Positions 17,978-27,275 of a stretch of DNA of 64,000 nucleotides are shown one piece after another. Source of the stretch: Ignavibacteria bacterium (GTDB lineage Bacteria; Bacteroidota; Ignavibacteria; UBA10030); the NCBI GenBank assembly GCA_016873805.1, contig VGVZ01000001.1, positions 124,001 through 188,000 on the forward strand. Direction: 5' to 3'. The position numbers were made by a program, and so were the translations under genes. The first letter of the stretch is position 1; each line of letters starts with the position of its first letter. Below the pieces are notes generated by a model, which ran no database searches, was not told the DNA's origin, and worked only from the letters and a program-made list of their open reading frames with translations.

Positions 17978-19300
17978 CTAGTCATTTGGGCTTCGTGGGA
18001 ATCCTATCTTCATTGACTCTCGCAGTTCATCTGCAATTCTGTTAAGCTTGATGTCTGTTCTGAAACCTACCGTTTGCGCCGCGCCAATGATGATACGGTA
18101 TGCATTTCGTTCGGGGATGTTCAGCATTTCCGCAATCCTCATTATTACACCGCCCTCAGCATCGAGCAAAGCACCGTCCGCCAGGGCAATGTCTGCCAGT
18201 CGGGACAGAATAAACTCTTTGTCATGCTCATCCCCATCTCTGTTTACCTCTGCAATAACCTTTGGAAGTTCTTCCAAAACCTGATCTCGATTCGACAAGA
18301 TTTCTTTCTCTGGCTCATCTGTGAACCAGCGATGAAGTATTTGAATTAGAATCTTTGCCTCTTCATTGCCGATATCACCGTCGGCACCCAGTGTGAGGAC
18401 ACCGCTGAGAGCAACTGCTTTCATGACAGACTGGTGCAGTGTTTTGTAGGGATAACGGCGAGTCAGGTGAATAAGATCGTCAACGCTGTCCTCTAGCTCT
18501 TCGTCGTTCAATCTTTGTCCTTGCGTCTTGAGTCCATTTCTTGTCGCCTTTTCGGACCGGGAAAAGAGTTCGAGAGCTTTCAAGCGTATGGGTAACACCG
18601 GATGAGACGCGAAAGTCTCTTCCATCAGTTCCGGGTGACCTTTTATCTCGTCGATTTGGTGAAGAAGAGAGTCGATATCCAGATTCAGATTCTTTTCACT
18701 GAGGCCGAAAGCGCATTTCATCAATGAGGTTGCCGAAGCTTTGAAATTGCCGCACGCAAGAAGACCTACGCGATCAGCGCTTATCTCCGCCTTTTTCCTC
18801 CAGCGCAGATACAAACTCTCACCTAGAGGTGGCAAAACTGTTACTGCAGGGTTCTTTTCATCTCGTGTGAGAAGGGCGTTGAGGCGATTATTCCTGAAGA
18901 GGAAATGACCCATTTCATGACCGAGCACGGATTTGATTTCCGCATCTTCGAGATTCTCAAGTGCGCCGGCAGTGACCGCTACCAGGGAGTATGTGCGGGA
19001 CTTTTGGATATCCAGAGAAGCAAATGCATTTATTTCCATTCCCGGGAGGCAATAGATTTCTTCCGTTGCCTCTATGTCGAGGCTGCTGCACACGTCACGG
19101 AAAATTTTATGTATGCGAGGTGATAGGCGATCCGTCAGCTTGATTCCCTCTTTCATCAACTTTTGGCGTAAACCAGAGTCATCCTGTCTCAGACGCTCTT
19201 CATACGTATTCAGATAGTTCTCAACACGGTAGACTTCAAACAACTCCTTCACATCTTCTGCGTCACCGCGATAACGAATATCTTCGTAGTTGATTGGCAT
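17978..19300 (-). CDS. M48-family metallopeptidase fused to a TerB-like domain
   Basis: A 440-residue protein. The N-terminal half is a zinc peptidase: HEMGH with H128, E129 and H132, and the third ligand in EISADRVG (E172), as in the HtpX/Oma1/M48 group. The membrane helices usual in HtpX are missing, so it is probably soluble. The C-terminal 160 residues hold a TerB-like helical domain (SGVLTLGADGDIGNEEA near 310; LADIALADGALLDAEGG near 374). TerB-type domains are tied to stress-response systems with vWA proteins and membrane-linked signalling. The gene sits between the channel-like module and the OB lipoprotein. Confidence 0.8.
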   Translation of the reverse strand: MPINYEDIRYRGDAEDVKELFEVYRVENYLNTYEERLRQDDSGLRQKLMKEGIKLTDRLSPRIHKIFRDVCSSLDIEATEEIYCLPGMEINAFASLDIQKSRTYSLVAVTAGALENLEDAEIKSVLGHEMGHFLFRNNRLNALLTRDEKNPAVTVLPPLGESLYLRWRKKAEISADRVGLLACGNFKASATSLMKCAFGLSEKNLNLDIDSLLHQIDEIKGHPELMEETFASHPVLPIRLKALELFSRSEKATRNGLKTQGQRLNDEELEDSVDDLIHLTRRYPYKTLHQSVMKAVALSGVLTLGADGDIGNEEAKILIQILHRWFTDEPEKEILSNRDQVLEELPKVIAEVNRDGDEHDKEFILSRLADIALADGALLDAEGGVIMRIAEMLNIPERNAYRIIIGAAQTVGFRTDIKLNRIADELRESMKIGFPRSPND

Positions 19301-19360
19301 GGCTTTATTTCCAGTTTAGCAGATCAAAAGGCATTCCTCCAGTCCGATGCCGCAACCGCA

Positions 19361-19840
19361 CTAATCCTCCCGCACAATTTTCACAATCGCAAAGATTATG
19401 AATGCGAAGACCGCCAGCGCAAATACAGTCTCTGAAACGATCACAACCGGATCACTTGCGGAGGAGAATTGAGTAACGCTATCAGCCGTCGCTTCAAGAG
19501 CATCTGATCGTTGTTTGCCGCTTGAATCGGCACCGGAGAGCAACCTAATATCCAGTTGGGAGAACACAAGGTAACTCAGAGCCAAAACAGCTCCGATGCC
19601 AGGCATCCGTAGGTTGGGATGATAGCCAGACTCTCTCTTTCCTTCCTCCGTGTCCGACCAGCGAAGCTCAAAGGCAGCGTAGTCAAGCAACAGGAAGGCG
19701 AACGGCAGAAAGATAAGAAGACGCAACGCTGTGTCAGCATCGTGCAACAAGGAATCAACGATCAGTGCGAAGATCAATAGCGTAAGCACCAATCGCCATG
19801 CCCGAGTTACAAAAGCTCGAATGTGCTCAACTATTTTCAT
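19361..19840 (-). CDS. Three- or four-helix membrane protein, function unknown
   Basis: A 159-residue protein with hydrophobic segments at about 14-28, 40-54, 83-95 and 133-153, and a basic start (MKIVEHIRAFVTRAWR). AAGGAG precedes the ATG. No known family. It begins 11 bp after the channel-like protein gene, so the two are probably translated together and may form one membrane complex. Confidence 0.55.
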   Translation of the reverse strand: MKIVEHIRAFVTRAWRLVLTLLIFALIVDSLLHDADTALRLLIFLPFAFLLLDYAAFELRWSDTEEGKRESGYHPNLRMPGIGAVLALSYLVFSQLDIRLLSGADSSGKQRSDALEATADSVTQFSSASDPVVIVSETVFALAVFAFIIFAIVKIVRED

Positions 19841-19851
19841 TTTCTTACTCC

Positions 19852-21711
19852 TTAGCGCCTGGTGATGAGTGTGTAGAGATGCGCTATGAATACTCCCAAG
19901 TGAATGAATCCTGTAAACATGGTCAAGAGTGTGAGGGCCTTCGCGCCCGACGTCCCAGGCAGATCTATCGGTTGAAGGCCGAAAAAGGTACTATAGGCGT
20001 TGACCACATGATCACTCACTTGCCAACTTGCATCGAAGTCGATCTTGAGCCAGTAGCCGGCGAGGCCAAACACGAGGGGCCAAGTAAGAAGGGCAATGAT
20101 AAACAGAGCAAACGACCCGACAACCGTTTCGACATACCATCTAATTGGCCAGAAGAAGGCAAACCACGGGTGGCTGGAGAAATACCACCGGCGATTCAGA
20201 TCCCTAAAGTGCTTCAAACACTGTTGCTCCTCGTCGAATTGCCCATATTGCCGGAAGATGCGAGCAATTTGGGTGATGATGCTCATCTGTGCATTCAGCA
20301 AAGATCTCTGACGCACACTTGAGTGAAACCACCGTGCCACTGCTTTGGCTTCCATCTCGATTTCTTTGAGTCTGTTTTTCACATCGATGTTGTAGGCAAC
20401 ACCGTAGAACATACACTCGGCTTTCACTTCGAGTTGATGGCGGAGAGCTGTTGCCTCTAGAGCCGTAGTGGGCGTCCGGAAACCCAAGAGTTCGGATGCT
20501 TCCAGTGCCAACGTCGCGCCTCGAATGCACTCTTGAACTGAATCGGCTTCTTTGAGGATCTTCTCGGCGCGGTTGTTGAGCCTCTCGGCGACAACAAGAA
20601 GGCGGCCGGGAGCGCTGTGGCCTGAGGCACCCTCCTCCGCAAAACGGCGAGGGTCAGTATCATCTCTCCATTTACGTAGCCTTTGCCAGTAGGCGTTGAG
20701 CAAGCCGGCCTTTTCAAGCAAATTATATATGCCGCCGCTGGGTTTGAAGATTCTCTTGATTTTCTTCTCGAGGATAAACAAACGATTCCTCTCATACGAC
20801 TCGCTGTGCTTGTGTCCGACGGTAACCAAGATGTGCCGCTTGACGCGATTCAATCCTTTATACCGCTCCTCAAATCGCTTGTGAAGGTCCGACCGCCCCT
20901 CGCGCTCCGGCTCATCGGGAAAGTTGAGATAGATATCCTGAAAAGTTGTCTCCAAGTCGCTACTATTCCTCTCATTTCCAAATAACTCGTCCATCATTCT
21001 TTCAGTTGTGACAAGATGAACACGATAACCGAGTTTGTAAAGAAGGTACCCATGCATGAAGGCATAGGGTTCTTCTTCGTCAATTGCGGCGGCGCATTTT
21101 GTCCGCTCGAGGAACCCTAGACTGTCGTTAGGGAGCCTCATGTTGTACTGAATTGCGTTTCTAAGTCCGGCGGGATCAAACAACGATCGGTAATGTGATC
21201 CCGTTGCTTTCCGTAGATTGATCATCCCGCGCAAGAAGTTATGCCAGTCAAGCAGATGAAACTTACTGAGTGTAGAAATATCGACTAGTCCATTAGCTGT
21301 GTCCATCTTTGGCCGCAAGAATCGATCAGCGGAACCGGTCAAGACTAACCAATGTGCTTCAGGAAAAGCAAGAACCAGCATAGAATAGACCTCTGCTGCT
21401 AACGAAGAGAACTCTGGTCTAGTATAGACTGGATTCATTTCCCGAAGCCTTTCCAACGGTAGTCTAGTATCTTTCGACGTAGAGTTGAAAAGGCAGGGAT
21501 CAATCAGGCCAACCAAGCTTTTGTCTGTCTCAGACTTTGAACAGTAAGCCTCTAATTGAGAAGACAGCTCCTCGAACTGTCGAACTGCATTCTCGCGACT
21601 CCAATCGCAAAGGGGCTTAATCCACACAGATTCAACTCCCCCCACGAAAGAAAGATACCGCTGGAAAGCATTCGCAAAACTAGAATCACCGGTGAAAAGA
21701 TAAAAGGTCAT
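19852..21711 (-). CDS. Sensor-like protein ending in a two-helix channel-like pore
   Basis: A 619-residue protein in three parts. Residues 1-330 look like an alpha/beta region (YLFTGDSSFANAF; LVGLIDPCLF; AFMHGYLLYKLGYRVHLVTT). Residues about 370-500 are helical (ATLALEASELLGFRTPTTAL). The C-terminus resembles the Ion_trans_2 pore: TM1 at about 530-552, a pore-helix-like AYSTFFGLQP segment near 571, and TM2 at about 593-615 ending LYTLITRR. The usual TVGYGD filter is not present. This suggests a regulated ion-conducting effector or a degenerate channel. It follows the receiver gene by 14 bp. Confidence 0.5.
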   Translation of the reverse strand: MTFYLFTGDSSFANAFQRYLSFVGGVESVWIKPLCDWSRENAVRQFEELSSQLEAYCSKSETDKSLVGLIDPCLFNSTSKDTRLPLERLREMNPVYTRPEFSSLAAEVYSMLVLAFPEAHWLVLTGSADRFLRPKMDTANGLVDISTLSKFHLLDWHNFLRGMINLRKATGSHYRSLFDPAGLRNAIQYNMRLPNDSLGFLERTKCAAAIDEEEPYAFMHGYLLYKLGYRVHLVTTERMMDELFGNERNSSDLETTFQDIYLNFPDEPEREGRSDLHKRFEERYKGLNRVKRHILVTVGHKHSESYERNRLFILEKKIKRIFKPSGGIYNLLEKAGLLNAYWQRLRKWRDDTDPRRFAEEGASGHSAPGRLLVVAERLNNRAEKILKEADSVQECIRGATLALEASELLGFRTPTTALEATALRHQLEVKAECMFYGVAYNIDVKNRLKEIEMEAKAVARWFHSSVRQRSLLNAQMSIITQIARIFRQYGQFDEEQQCLKHFRDLNRRWYFSSHPWFAFFWPIRWYVETVVGSFALFIIALLTWPLVFGLAGYWLKIDFDASWQVSDHVVNAYSTFFGLQPIDLPGTSGAKALTLLTMFTGFIHLGVFIAHLYTLITRR

Positions 21712-21725
21712 AATTTAAGTGCAGT

Positions 21726-22106
21726 TCAAGATTGCTTTGTCAAGCTTTTAAGTTCCTCCTTCAGTTGCCATACATCGATAGGTTTGCGCAAGAACTTCTC
21801 TGCCCCGCTATTAAGACAATCTACGGCTGCATCGAAATCTCGGTACGCTGACATCATCACCACGGGTATAGCAGGGTAATTTTTCTTCGACCAACGGAGA
21901 ACCTCGATGCCACCTCGATCTATGCCAGGACGAGATTCATCCAAACAAATATCCACCAGCAATAAGGATAACTCCTTCGACATCTTGCCTTTCGCTTCAT
22001 CGAACGATGTCGCAACAACAATCTCAAAATCATTCTCCAATGCTCGGCGGAGCGAATTGAGGTACTCAGGCAGGTCATCAATAATAAGAATCTTTGCTTT
22101 TGCCAT
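21726..22106 (-). CDS. Single-domain response regulator (receiver only)
   Basis: Starting at the ATG at 22106 gives 126 residues, exactly one CheY-like receiver. Key residues are D10/D11 (ILIIDD), the phospho-acceptor D52 in LLLVDICLD, the conserved MMSA switch segment and the lysine in FLRKPID. There is no output domain, so it must act by protein contact, plausibly on the channel-like protein encoded 14 bp downstream. The partner kinase is likely the histidine-kinase-like protein encoded two genes upstream. The longer frame to 22277 overlaps the preceding gene and is not needed. Confidence 0.85.
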   Translation of the reverse strand: MAKAKILIIDDLPEYLNSLRRALENDFEIVVATSFDEAKGKMSKELSLLLVDICLDESRPGIDRGGIEVLRWSKKNYPAIPVVMMSAYRDFDAAVDCLNSGAEKFLRKPIDVWQLKEELKSLTKQS

Positions 22107-22140
22107 TGAATCTGATAATCTGAATTGCGGTTCTTGGACT

Positions 22141-23139
22141 TCAGCCAATTGTTTTTTCGAGCGCTTTGTCCGTTGCTCTAATCCAAGCGATAAACTGCTC
22201 GCCGCCGAAGTTCGGTATCTTCTTTCCACAAATAACATCGACCATAATTTTTTCATCACGCTTTTCGAGAGCATCATTCAACGCAACCAGGAATTTTACA
22301 ACATCCGACTCTAAATCAATTTCACCATTGTTCGTTTGCTTGACCAAGAACAGCTTCCAACTGAATGTTTCATCTCCCAGCAACTTCCTTATGGTATAAT
22401 CGTCAGGCAGATCCGTGTCAGTACAGTGTGTGGTGATCTTAGTCAGTAACTCGAAATCCTTTTTACCCAAGACGAAGAATTGGTAATCGGCCAGAAGTCG
22501 CAGATAGTAGTTTTGCTCAACCTGATGCTCCTCGATTACCTTGCGAGCATACTCTAACCGTTCATGCTCGCCGGAACGGATAATTCCAGCGCAGTCAGTC
22601 CTTAGAGAAAGGAAAACATGTCCGAGCCGGTGTTTAAGCACTGATAATCCTCTTGGCCTCTTGCGCGCTTCGACTTGTATTTCATCCCAGGAAGGAATTG
22701 TTCCGTACTTGGGGGAGTTCCAGTTGATCCCATCGCCTTGCAAGCAATTATTGATTGCGTTAATCAGCCAAAAAGGAAAATAGTGCTGTCTGTCGTGGGC
22801 AAACCCCGTTGCGAAAAGGTGATAGCATAGATCACCCTGAACAGAGAGTTTATAGAAATCTTCGTCCTTACTTCCTACATTATGCTTTGTGTGTGCCCCG
22901 TGTGCAAATATGACAACCTCGTCTTGTCTCAACTCTATTCCGATTTTCTTAAACAACTTTTCGAAGAACTCATCCGATGTCCGACCTTCGCTAGGAAGAT
23001 TCACAAAAACGACATAATAATCTGCAAGCTCATAGGGCTTGGAGTATGCAAAACCACTCGGCAGTTCCGAAGCCTTGGTTGCACAACTCCCCCAGCTATC
23101 CATACCTGCATATCCAGTTAGAAGCAGATACCTTCGCAT
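22141..23139 (-). CDS. Uncharacterised protein between kinase-like and receiver genes
   Basis: A 332-residue soluble protein from the ATG at 23139 (AGGA upstream). I do not recognise the family. The start is MRRYLLLTGYAGMDSWGSCA. A beta strand then leads to VVIFAHGAHTKHN, a His-Gly arrangement reminiscent of caspase-like or alpha/beta-hydrolase folds, but no partner cysteine motif is evident. The C-terminal half is helical. It lies between the kinase-like gene and the receiver gene with tiny gaps, so it is probably an adaptor or effector of that signalling unit. Confidence 0.55.
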   Translation of the reverse strand: MRRYLLLTGYAGMDSWGSCATKASELPSGFAYSKPYELADYYVVFVNLPSEGRTSDEFFEKLFKKIGIELRQDEVVIFAHGAHTKHNVGSKDEDFYKLSVQGDLCYHLFATGFAHDRQHYFPFWLINAINNCLQGDGINWNSPKYGTIPSWDEIQVEARKRPRGLSVLKHRLGHVFLSLRTDCAGIIRSGEHERLEYARKVIEEHQVEQNYYLRLLADYQFFVLGKKDFELLTKITTHCTDTDLPDDYTIRKLLGDETFSWKLFLVKQTNNGEIDLESDVVKFLVALNDALEKRDEKIMVDVICGKKIPNFGGEQFIAWIRATDKALEKTIG

Positions 23140-23150
23140 TTCATAATTCC

Positions 23151-26100
23151 TCAAGATCCATAAATCGCTTTCGTGAGCAAATACTTTGCGCCAAGAGCAG
23201 GGGAGTAGGGCTCGACCCTCGATGCATACTCAAAGCAGCGTTCAAGATTCTCAATTGGGATGAATCTTACCTTTTCGGAAACCTTTTCTGTCAAGCCGGT
23301 CAACCAGTCCCGCCCTCGTCCGGTCGTAACAATAACATACTCGTATCTTTGTACCACACTGCTGTGATTACTAAAGAAGGCTTCGACAGCATCTTTGTTT
23401 CTTTTCGTGGTCAGCTCTTCGATAAAGCTTAGATGAATAACCAGAAAATGTTTTGGGTTTCTACTCTGTTGAATCGCTTCTTCTTTCTCGTTGAAAGCTT
23501 CTACATACAAGCGATTTAACAATCCCTCTTGATCTGTGTTCACTTTGTCCACATGCGATTTCAGTCTGTCATCGAAAATATCGATCATCGTACCAACGAT
23601 TTCCACAAATTCTGCTCGTAACGCCTCTCCATTTTCTGCGTTCATGTTATTGAATTTCCCCACGAATCCATCTTTTTTGAATTGAGCGTGGGTTGAAGCA
23701 TCATCTTTCTTGTTTCGATCCCTGTGATAAAAGTTGAAAGCATTATTAAACGCCCACCCAGAAGCTTGATAGAACATATTCTTGCTGAATAAATAAACCT
23801 GGTCTTCGCCAAAATACTCGCAGTGAATTTTCAAAGGGGAACGATAAATCCTCTCATTCAGCACGAACTCTTGAACCCATTGTTGATATAACTGCCCAAA
23901 AGTGTTCTTGTCATTCTGGTCAATAGAATTCGGATCGTTGATTACCCGATGTCTGATAGGCGAATGCTCTTTACGATACTCGTCGAGTTGGCTACTTTGA
24001 ACAAGGATGATCTTGTATCTGCCAGCTACATCTTCGAGATTGGATATTCCCTTCTTGACACCCTCCCAAGCCGCCAAGGGTTTACCTTTCCAGATTTCGA
24101 ATCGATATGTCACAGCGGATAATTTGTGGTCATAAACAAATTCGATAACGGGTTTATCTGTCATACGCTGTCGTCGATCAACATCCCAGAAACTAAGTCC
24201 TCGAACCATACCAGCACAAAGAACGTTCTGGGACGTTCCCCCCATATTCGGTCCTGGTCGTCCATTTTTTGAAAGAACCCCGCTCCAATTTTTCATGCCT
24301 TCCACTTTTTTCATTACTTCTTCGGGATTTTTCTGTCCGCTTAACTGAATCCAGACTGTTATTTGTATTCTTTCTGTTTTCTTGTTCAGTTGATCAAACC
24401 GTATGTGGAAGGGTAATGGCTTTTTATCTCCGTTCTCCAGCTTGCAGTGCTTGACGTTTCTAATAACATTTTCCCAAATCGTGTATACAGCCTGTTGACC
24501 GACAACTCCTTCGGGTAGATATATGTCGGCATCCTGAAGTGTCTTCTTAATTGTTTCAGCACCTGCTGGTTTGTAGCCGTCCACTCCAGAAGTTCCTAAG
24601 ACAATGCCATCCTGATCCTGATTTCCAATGTGACACGTAAATTCGATTTCTTCGATTCCGTCCGATTCAACAAGCGATCCACAGAGTAGATAGTTTTTCA
24701 TGAAATCTTCTATCAGTTCCCAGCAGCTCCTTACTTCCCCGCCATAAAGATGGCCTCCACGCGAGATCGCATTCCAAAATGCACTTTTCCCTTTTAGGTA
24801 GTTCAAATACTCAATGAAGCCGGCGTGACTCTTGAGTAACTTGCCAATCTCTTTTTTTACATTTGTTTCCACATCTGCATTGAACGCAACGCTCTGAAAT
24901 GCACCAAGTACGGAGCTATAAAGAGATTCCTGCTCTTGAATGGCCAATTCTTCCATGCTCTTCTTTGTGAGGTTTTCATGTATCGCCTTTACCCCTCGCA
25001 GCTCTGTCCATTGTTTGTGTAGAAATTTCGTTAGTCCATCGAGGGCGTGTGCACCCATATTGTGCGCATAAGATTCAGTGAGAATGGCTGAAGAAGCAGC
25101 CTGCACTGTAGCTTTCCGTTCGGCACGCCGGATTCTAAATGCTTCAAAAAGTCTATCTCCCAATCGTTTCAACCATTCCTCCTCTCCTTTTTCTACAGAC
25201 GATACGTCCATAATTACGGCCACTACACGCTCAACCCTGTCCCAGAGCCAATAGCCTGATCGGTATTTTTCCCATCGAGGTGACATTCTCTCCAGTTCAT
25301 CGGACTCAAGCATTTTGCTTCCCGCAGGATGCTGGTCAGATTGCTGGGTCGCATCACGGGCCGCCCAAGCTTTAGAAAGGTAGGTTGTCAACTCCTTTTG
25401 CTTGTACCAGTTTCTCCAGAGATAGTGCCGAAGGGTCTCTTCGTGTAGTCTGATTGACCGTGGAACGTAAGTCTTCCCCTTTTCCTCCTTCGGATAGACT
25501 GATAGTGAGAAACCTCCTGAGTCTTGAGGACGCCATTCAATATGGAAATAAGACTTTCCTGAATCCCCCTTTGCCTCTATCTTGCCGTGTTTAAAGAGTG
25601 AAAGTAATGGGGGATAATCATCAAGAACCTCCTTAGCCTTTTGTTCCCCCTTTTTCAACAATATGCGACCGGCTCTTTCGATTGCTAAGAGCGTGCCAGG
25701 ATGCTTAAGATAACTCTCGCCTTCATTCTCTACGTGAATCGGCTTGCCTTCGCCGGCATTGAGTAGGTGTTGGTTTGCACATCGAATTGGGCACTCGCCG
25801 TTCGAGGAGACAAAATTCAGCGACACGAAATCGTCAACAATTTCCCAGTATTCTATTCCCAAGATACTATAACGTAGGGTGTCGTATGATATCTTGTTCT
25901 CAGGTGTCTTTTGGTAAAACTCTGATAATTTATTGTGCGGCTTAACCTTTCCACCGTTCGGGATTTCAATTTCAACGGGTTCATACAACTTGCACTTCTC
26001 TTTCAACTTCTTCTCATCTCCATTGAACACGAAGTCAGCCCATACGTCAAACAGCCCTTTTCTAAGTTCAGCCAATCGCTTTGTCGTTGATACGTCATGC

Positions 26101-27248
26101 TTCGAACCTTCTTCCTCCCACAATTCTGATAGAAGATTTCCTAGATCCTCTACAAGAGCATTGATTTGCTCATTTACATTAACCGCGGTATCATTAGCTT
26201 GGTTGATTGGCCTATTAATGGTGTACAATCGAAGTATGAACCGATTCGAACGCTCTTGCTGCGGAATGACTTCCAGCCCATCATCAACACCACATAGAAA
26301 ACGTCCCATGAATCCGATTGAGGCGGTTGAGGGATCTCTTAAAGGGCATGTGTCGCAGCTGTGTTGACCGGCGAGAGAACACCACAGCAGCTCTTGAAGC
26401 AGTAAATGTTCAACTTCGTTTGTATCGGTGTACAGATAATCAGGATTGGGCAACACCCACTCGTTTCCAACTGAGGTGAATATCATTGCTAAGGAAGGGC
26501 TGATCAATCGGGATTGTTCGATGACTTTAAGAATACTCGACTCTTCCCCAGAAATGAAGCCGGCTATTTCAATAGACCGACTGATCTCCTCGGTGAGAGT
26601 ATCGTCCCGGTGCCTGTGTCGAAGTTCATCCTTAAACTTATCAACAACCTGCTTGACATCTTTTTTTGTGTCTTCCTTATTATTCCAAGCGTTTATGTAA
26701 GGAAGAAAGAAAGTTACCGCCAGTAATACCTTACTTTCCGCATGGTTCGGAGCCTTCTCATCGTCGTCAATTTGCTTCACTGGAATTGCAACCCATGAGT
26801 AATCCCTTATCAGGTAATCTTCGACACTGACGCTCGAGCGCGGATCATCAGCCGTATCATTGAGAATTTCGCGCTGGCCAGTCCAAGATAATACACCTAC
26901 TGACGACCATCCAGACTTTACTCGCGCGCCGTCTTTTAGTAAGTCTATTAAGTCCTTTGTTTGGGTCTGTTCTGCTTCGTCAAGGGGAGGATATACTATT
27001 TCCCAATGTCTCATCACGTCTGACTGGGGCTCGTACTTCCATAACCACAGGGCAAGGAGGTTTTCTAAGATCGATTTCTTGGACCAGCTCTGTTGCGTTA
27101 GCTGCTCTTTGATAGAAGTGGCACCAAGTCTATCTAGAAACTCACTAATCTCTGCTTTGTCAGATTCACTTGGTCCCTGGATCAAAGGCTCCAATTTAGA
27201 CTGAGCTCCTTTCAGAATCTCTGCGAGTATTTCTTTGAGCGTCTCCAT
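23151..27248 (-). CDS. Giant histidine-kinase-like ATPase protein
   Basis: A 1365-residue protein. The N-terminal 650 residues have no recognised domain but contain a cysteine pair (SCDTCPL near 297). The central part looks like a kinase core: an H-box-like helix YAHNMGAHALDGL (727-739), an N-box IWENVIRNVKHC (924-935) and a G-box-like GPNMGGTSQNVLCAG (999-1013). The C-terminal 280 residues form another alpha/beta region, ending with a strand and loop YVIVTTGRGRDW near 1315. No membrane helix is seen, so it is cytoplasmic. Phosphotransfer to the receiver encoded nearby is inferred from gene order. It starts 27 bp after the radical SAM gene. Confidence 0.6.
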   Translation of the reverse strand: METLKEILAEILKGAQSKLEPLIQGPSESDKAEISEFLDRLGATSIKEQLTQQSWSKKSILENLLALWLWKYEPQSDVMRHWEIVYPPLDEAEQTQTKDLIDLLKDGARVKSGWSSVGVLSWTGQREILNDTADDPRSSVSVEDYLIRDYSWVAIPVKQIDDDEKAPNHAESKVLLAVTFFLPYINAWNNKEDTKKDVKQVVDKFKDELRHRHRDDTLTEEISRSIEIAGFISGEESSILKVIEQSRLISPSLAMIFTSVGNEWVLPNPDYLYTDTNEVEHLLLQELLWCSLAGQHSCDTCPLRDPSTASIGFMGRFLCGVDDGLEVIPQQERSNRFILRLYTINRPINQANDTAVNVNEQINALVEDLGNLLSELWEEEGSKHDVSTTKRLAELRKGLFDVWADFVFNGDEKKLKEKCKLYEPVEIEIPNGGKVKPHNKLSEFYQKTPENKISYDTLRYSILGIEYWEIVDDFVSLNFVSSNGECPIRCANQHLLNAGEGKPIHVENEGESYLKHPGTLLAIERAGRILLKKGEQKAKEVLDDYPPLLSLFKHGKIEAKGDSGKSYFHIEWRPQDSGGFSLSVYPKEEKGKTYVPRSIRLHEETLRHYLWRNWYKQKELTTYLSKAWAARDATQQSDQHPAGSKMLESDELERMSPRWEKYRSGYWLWDRVERVVAVIMDVSSVEKGEEEWLKRLGDRLFEAFRIRRAERKATVQAASSAILTESYAHNMGAHALDGLTKFLHKQWTELRGVKAIHENLTKKSMEELAIQEQESLYSSVLGAFQSVAFNADVETNVKKEIGKLLKSHAGFIEYLNYLKGKSAFWNAISRGGHLYGGEVRSCWELIEDFMKNYLLCGSLVESDGIEEIEFTCHIGNQDQDGIVLGTSGVDGYKPAGAETIKKTLQDADIYLPEGVVGQQAVYTIWENVIRNVKHCKLENGDKKPLPFHIRFDQLNKKTERIQITVWIQLSGQKNPEEVMKKVEGMKNWSGVLSKNGRPGPNMGGTSQNVLCAGMVRGLSFWDVDRRQRMTDKPVIEFVYDHKLSAVTYRFEIWKGKPLAAWEGVKKGISNLEDVAGRYKIILVQSSQLDEYRKEHSPIRHRVINDPNSIDQNDKNTFGQLYQQWVQEFVLNERIYRSPLKIHCEYFGEDQVYLFSKNMFYQASGWAFNNAFNFYHRDRNKKDDASTHAQFKKDGFVGKFNNMNAENGEALRAEFVEIVGTMIDIFDDRLKSHVDKVNTDQEGLLNRLYVEAFNEKEEAIQQSRNPKHFLVIHLSFIEELTTKRNKDAVEAFFSNHSSVVQRYEYVIVTTGRGRDWLTGLTEKVSEKVRFIPIENLERCFEYASRVEPYSPALGAKYLLTKAIYGS

Positions 27249-27275
27249 ATTAGAATTGCATGCGGTACAAAGGTA

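Noticed and set aside
22141-23139. Caspase-like protease based on IFAHGAH
   Set aside because: No convincing catalytic cysteine strand (such as DAC or a similar motif) was found at the expected distance, so the function is left open.
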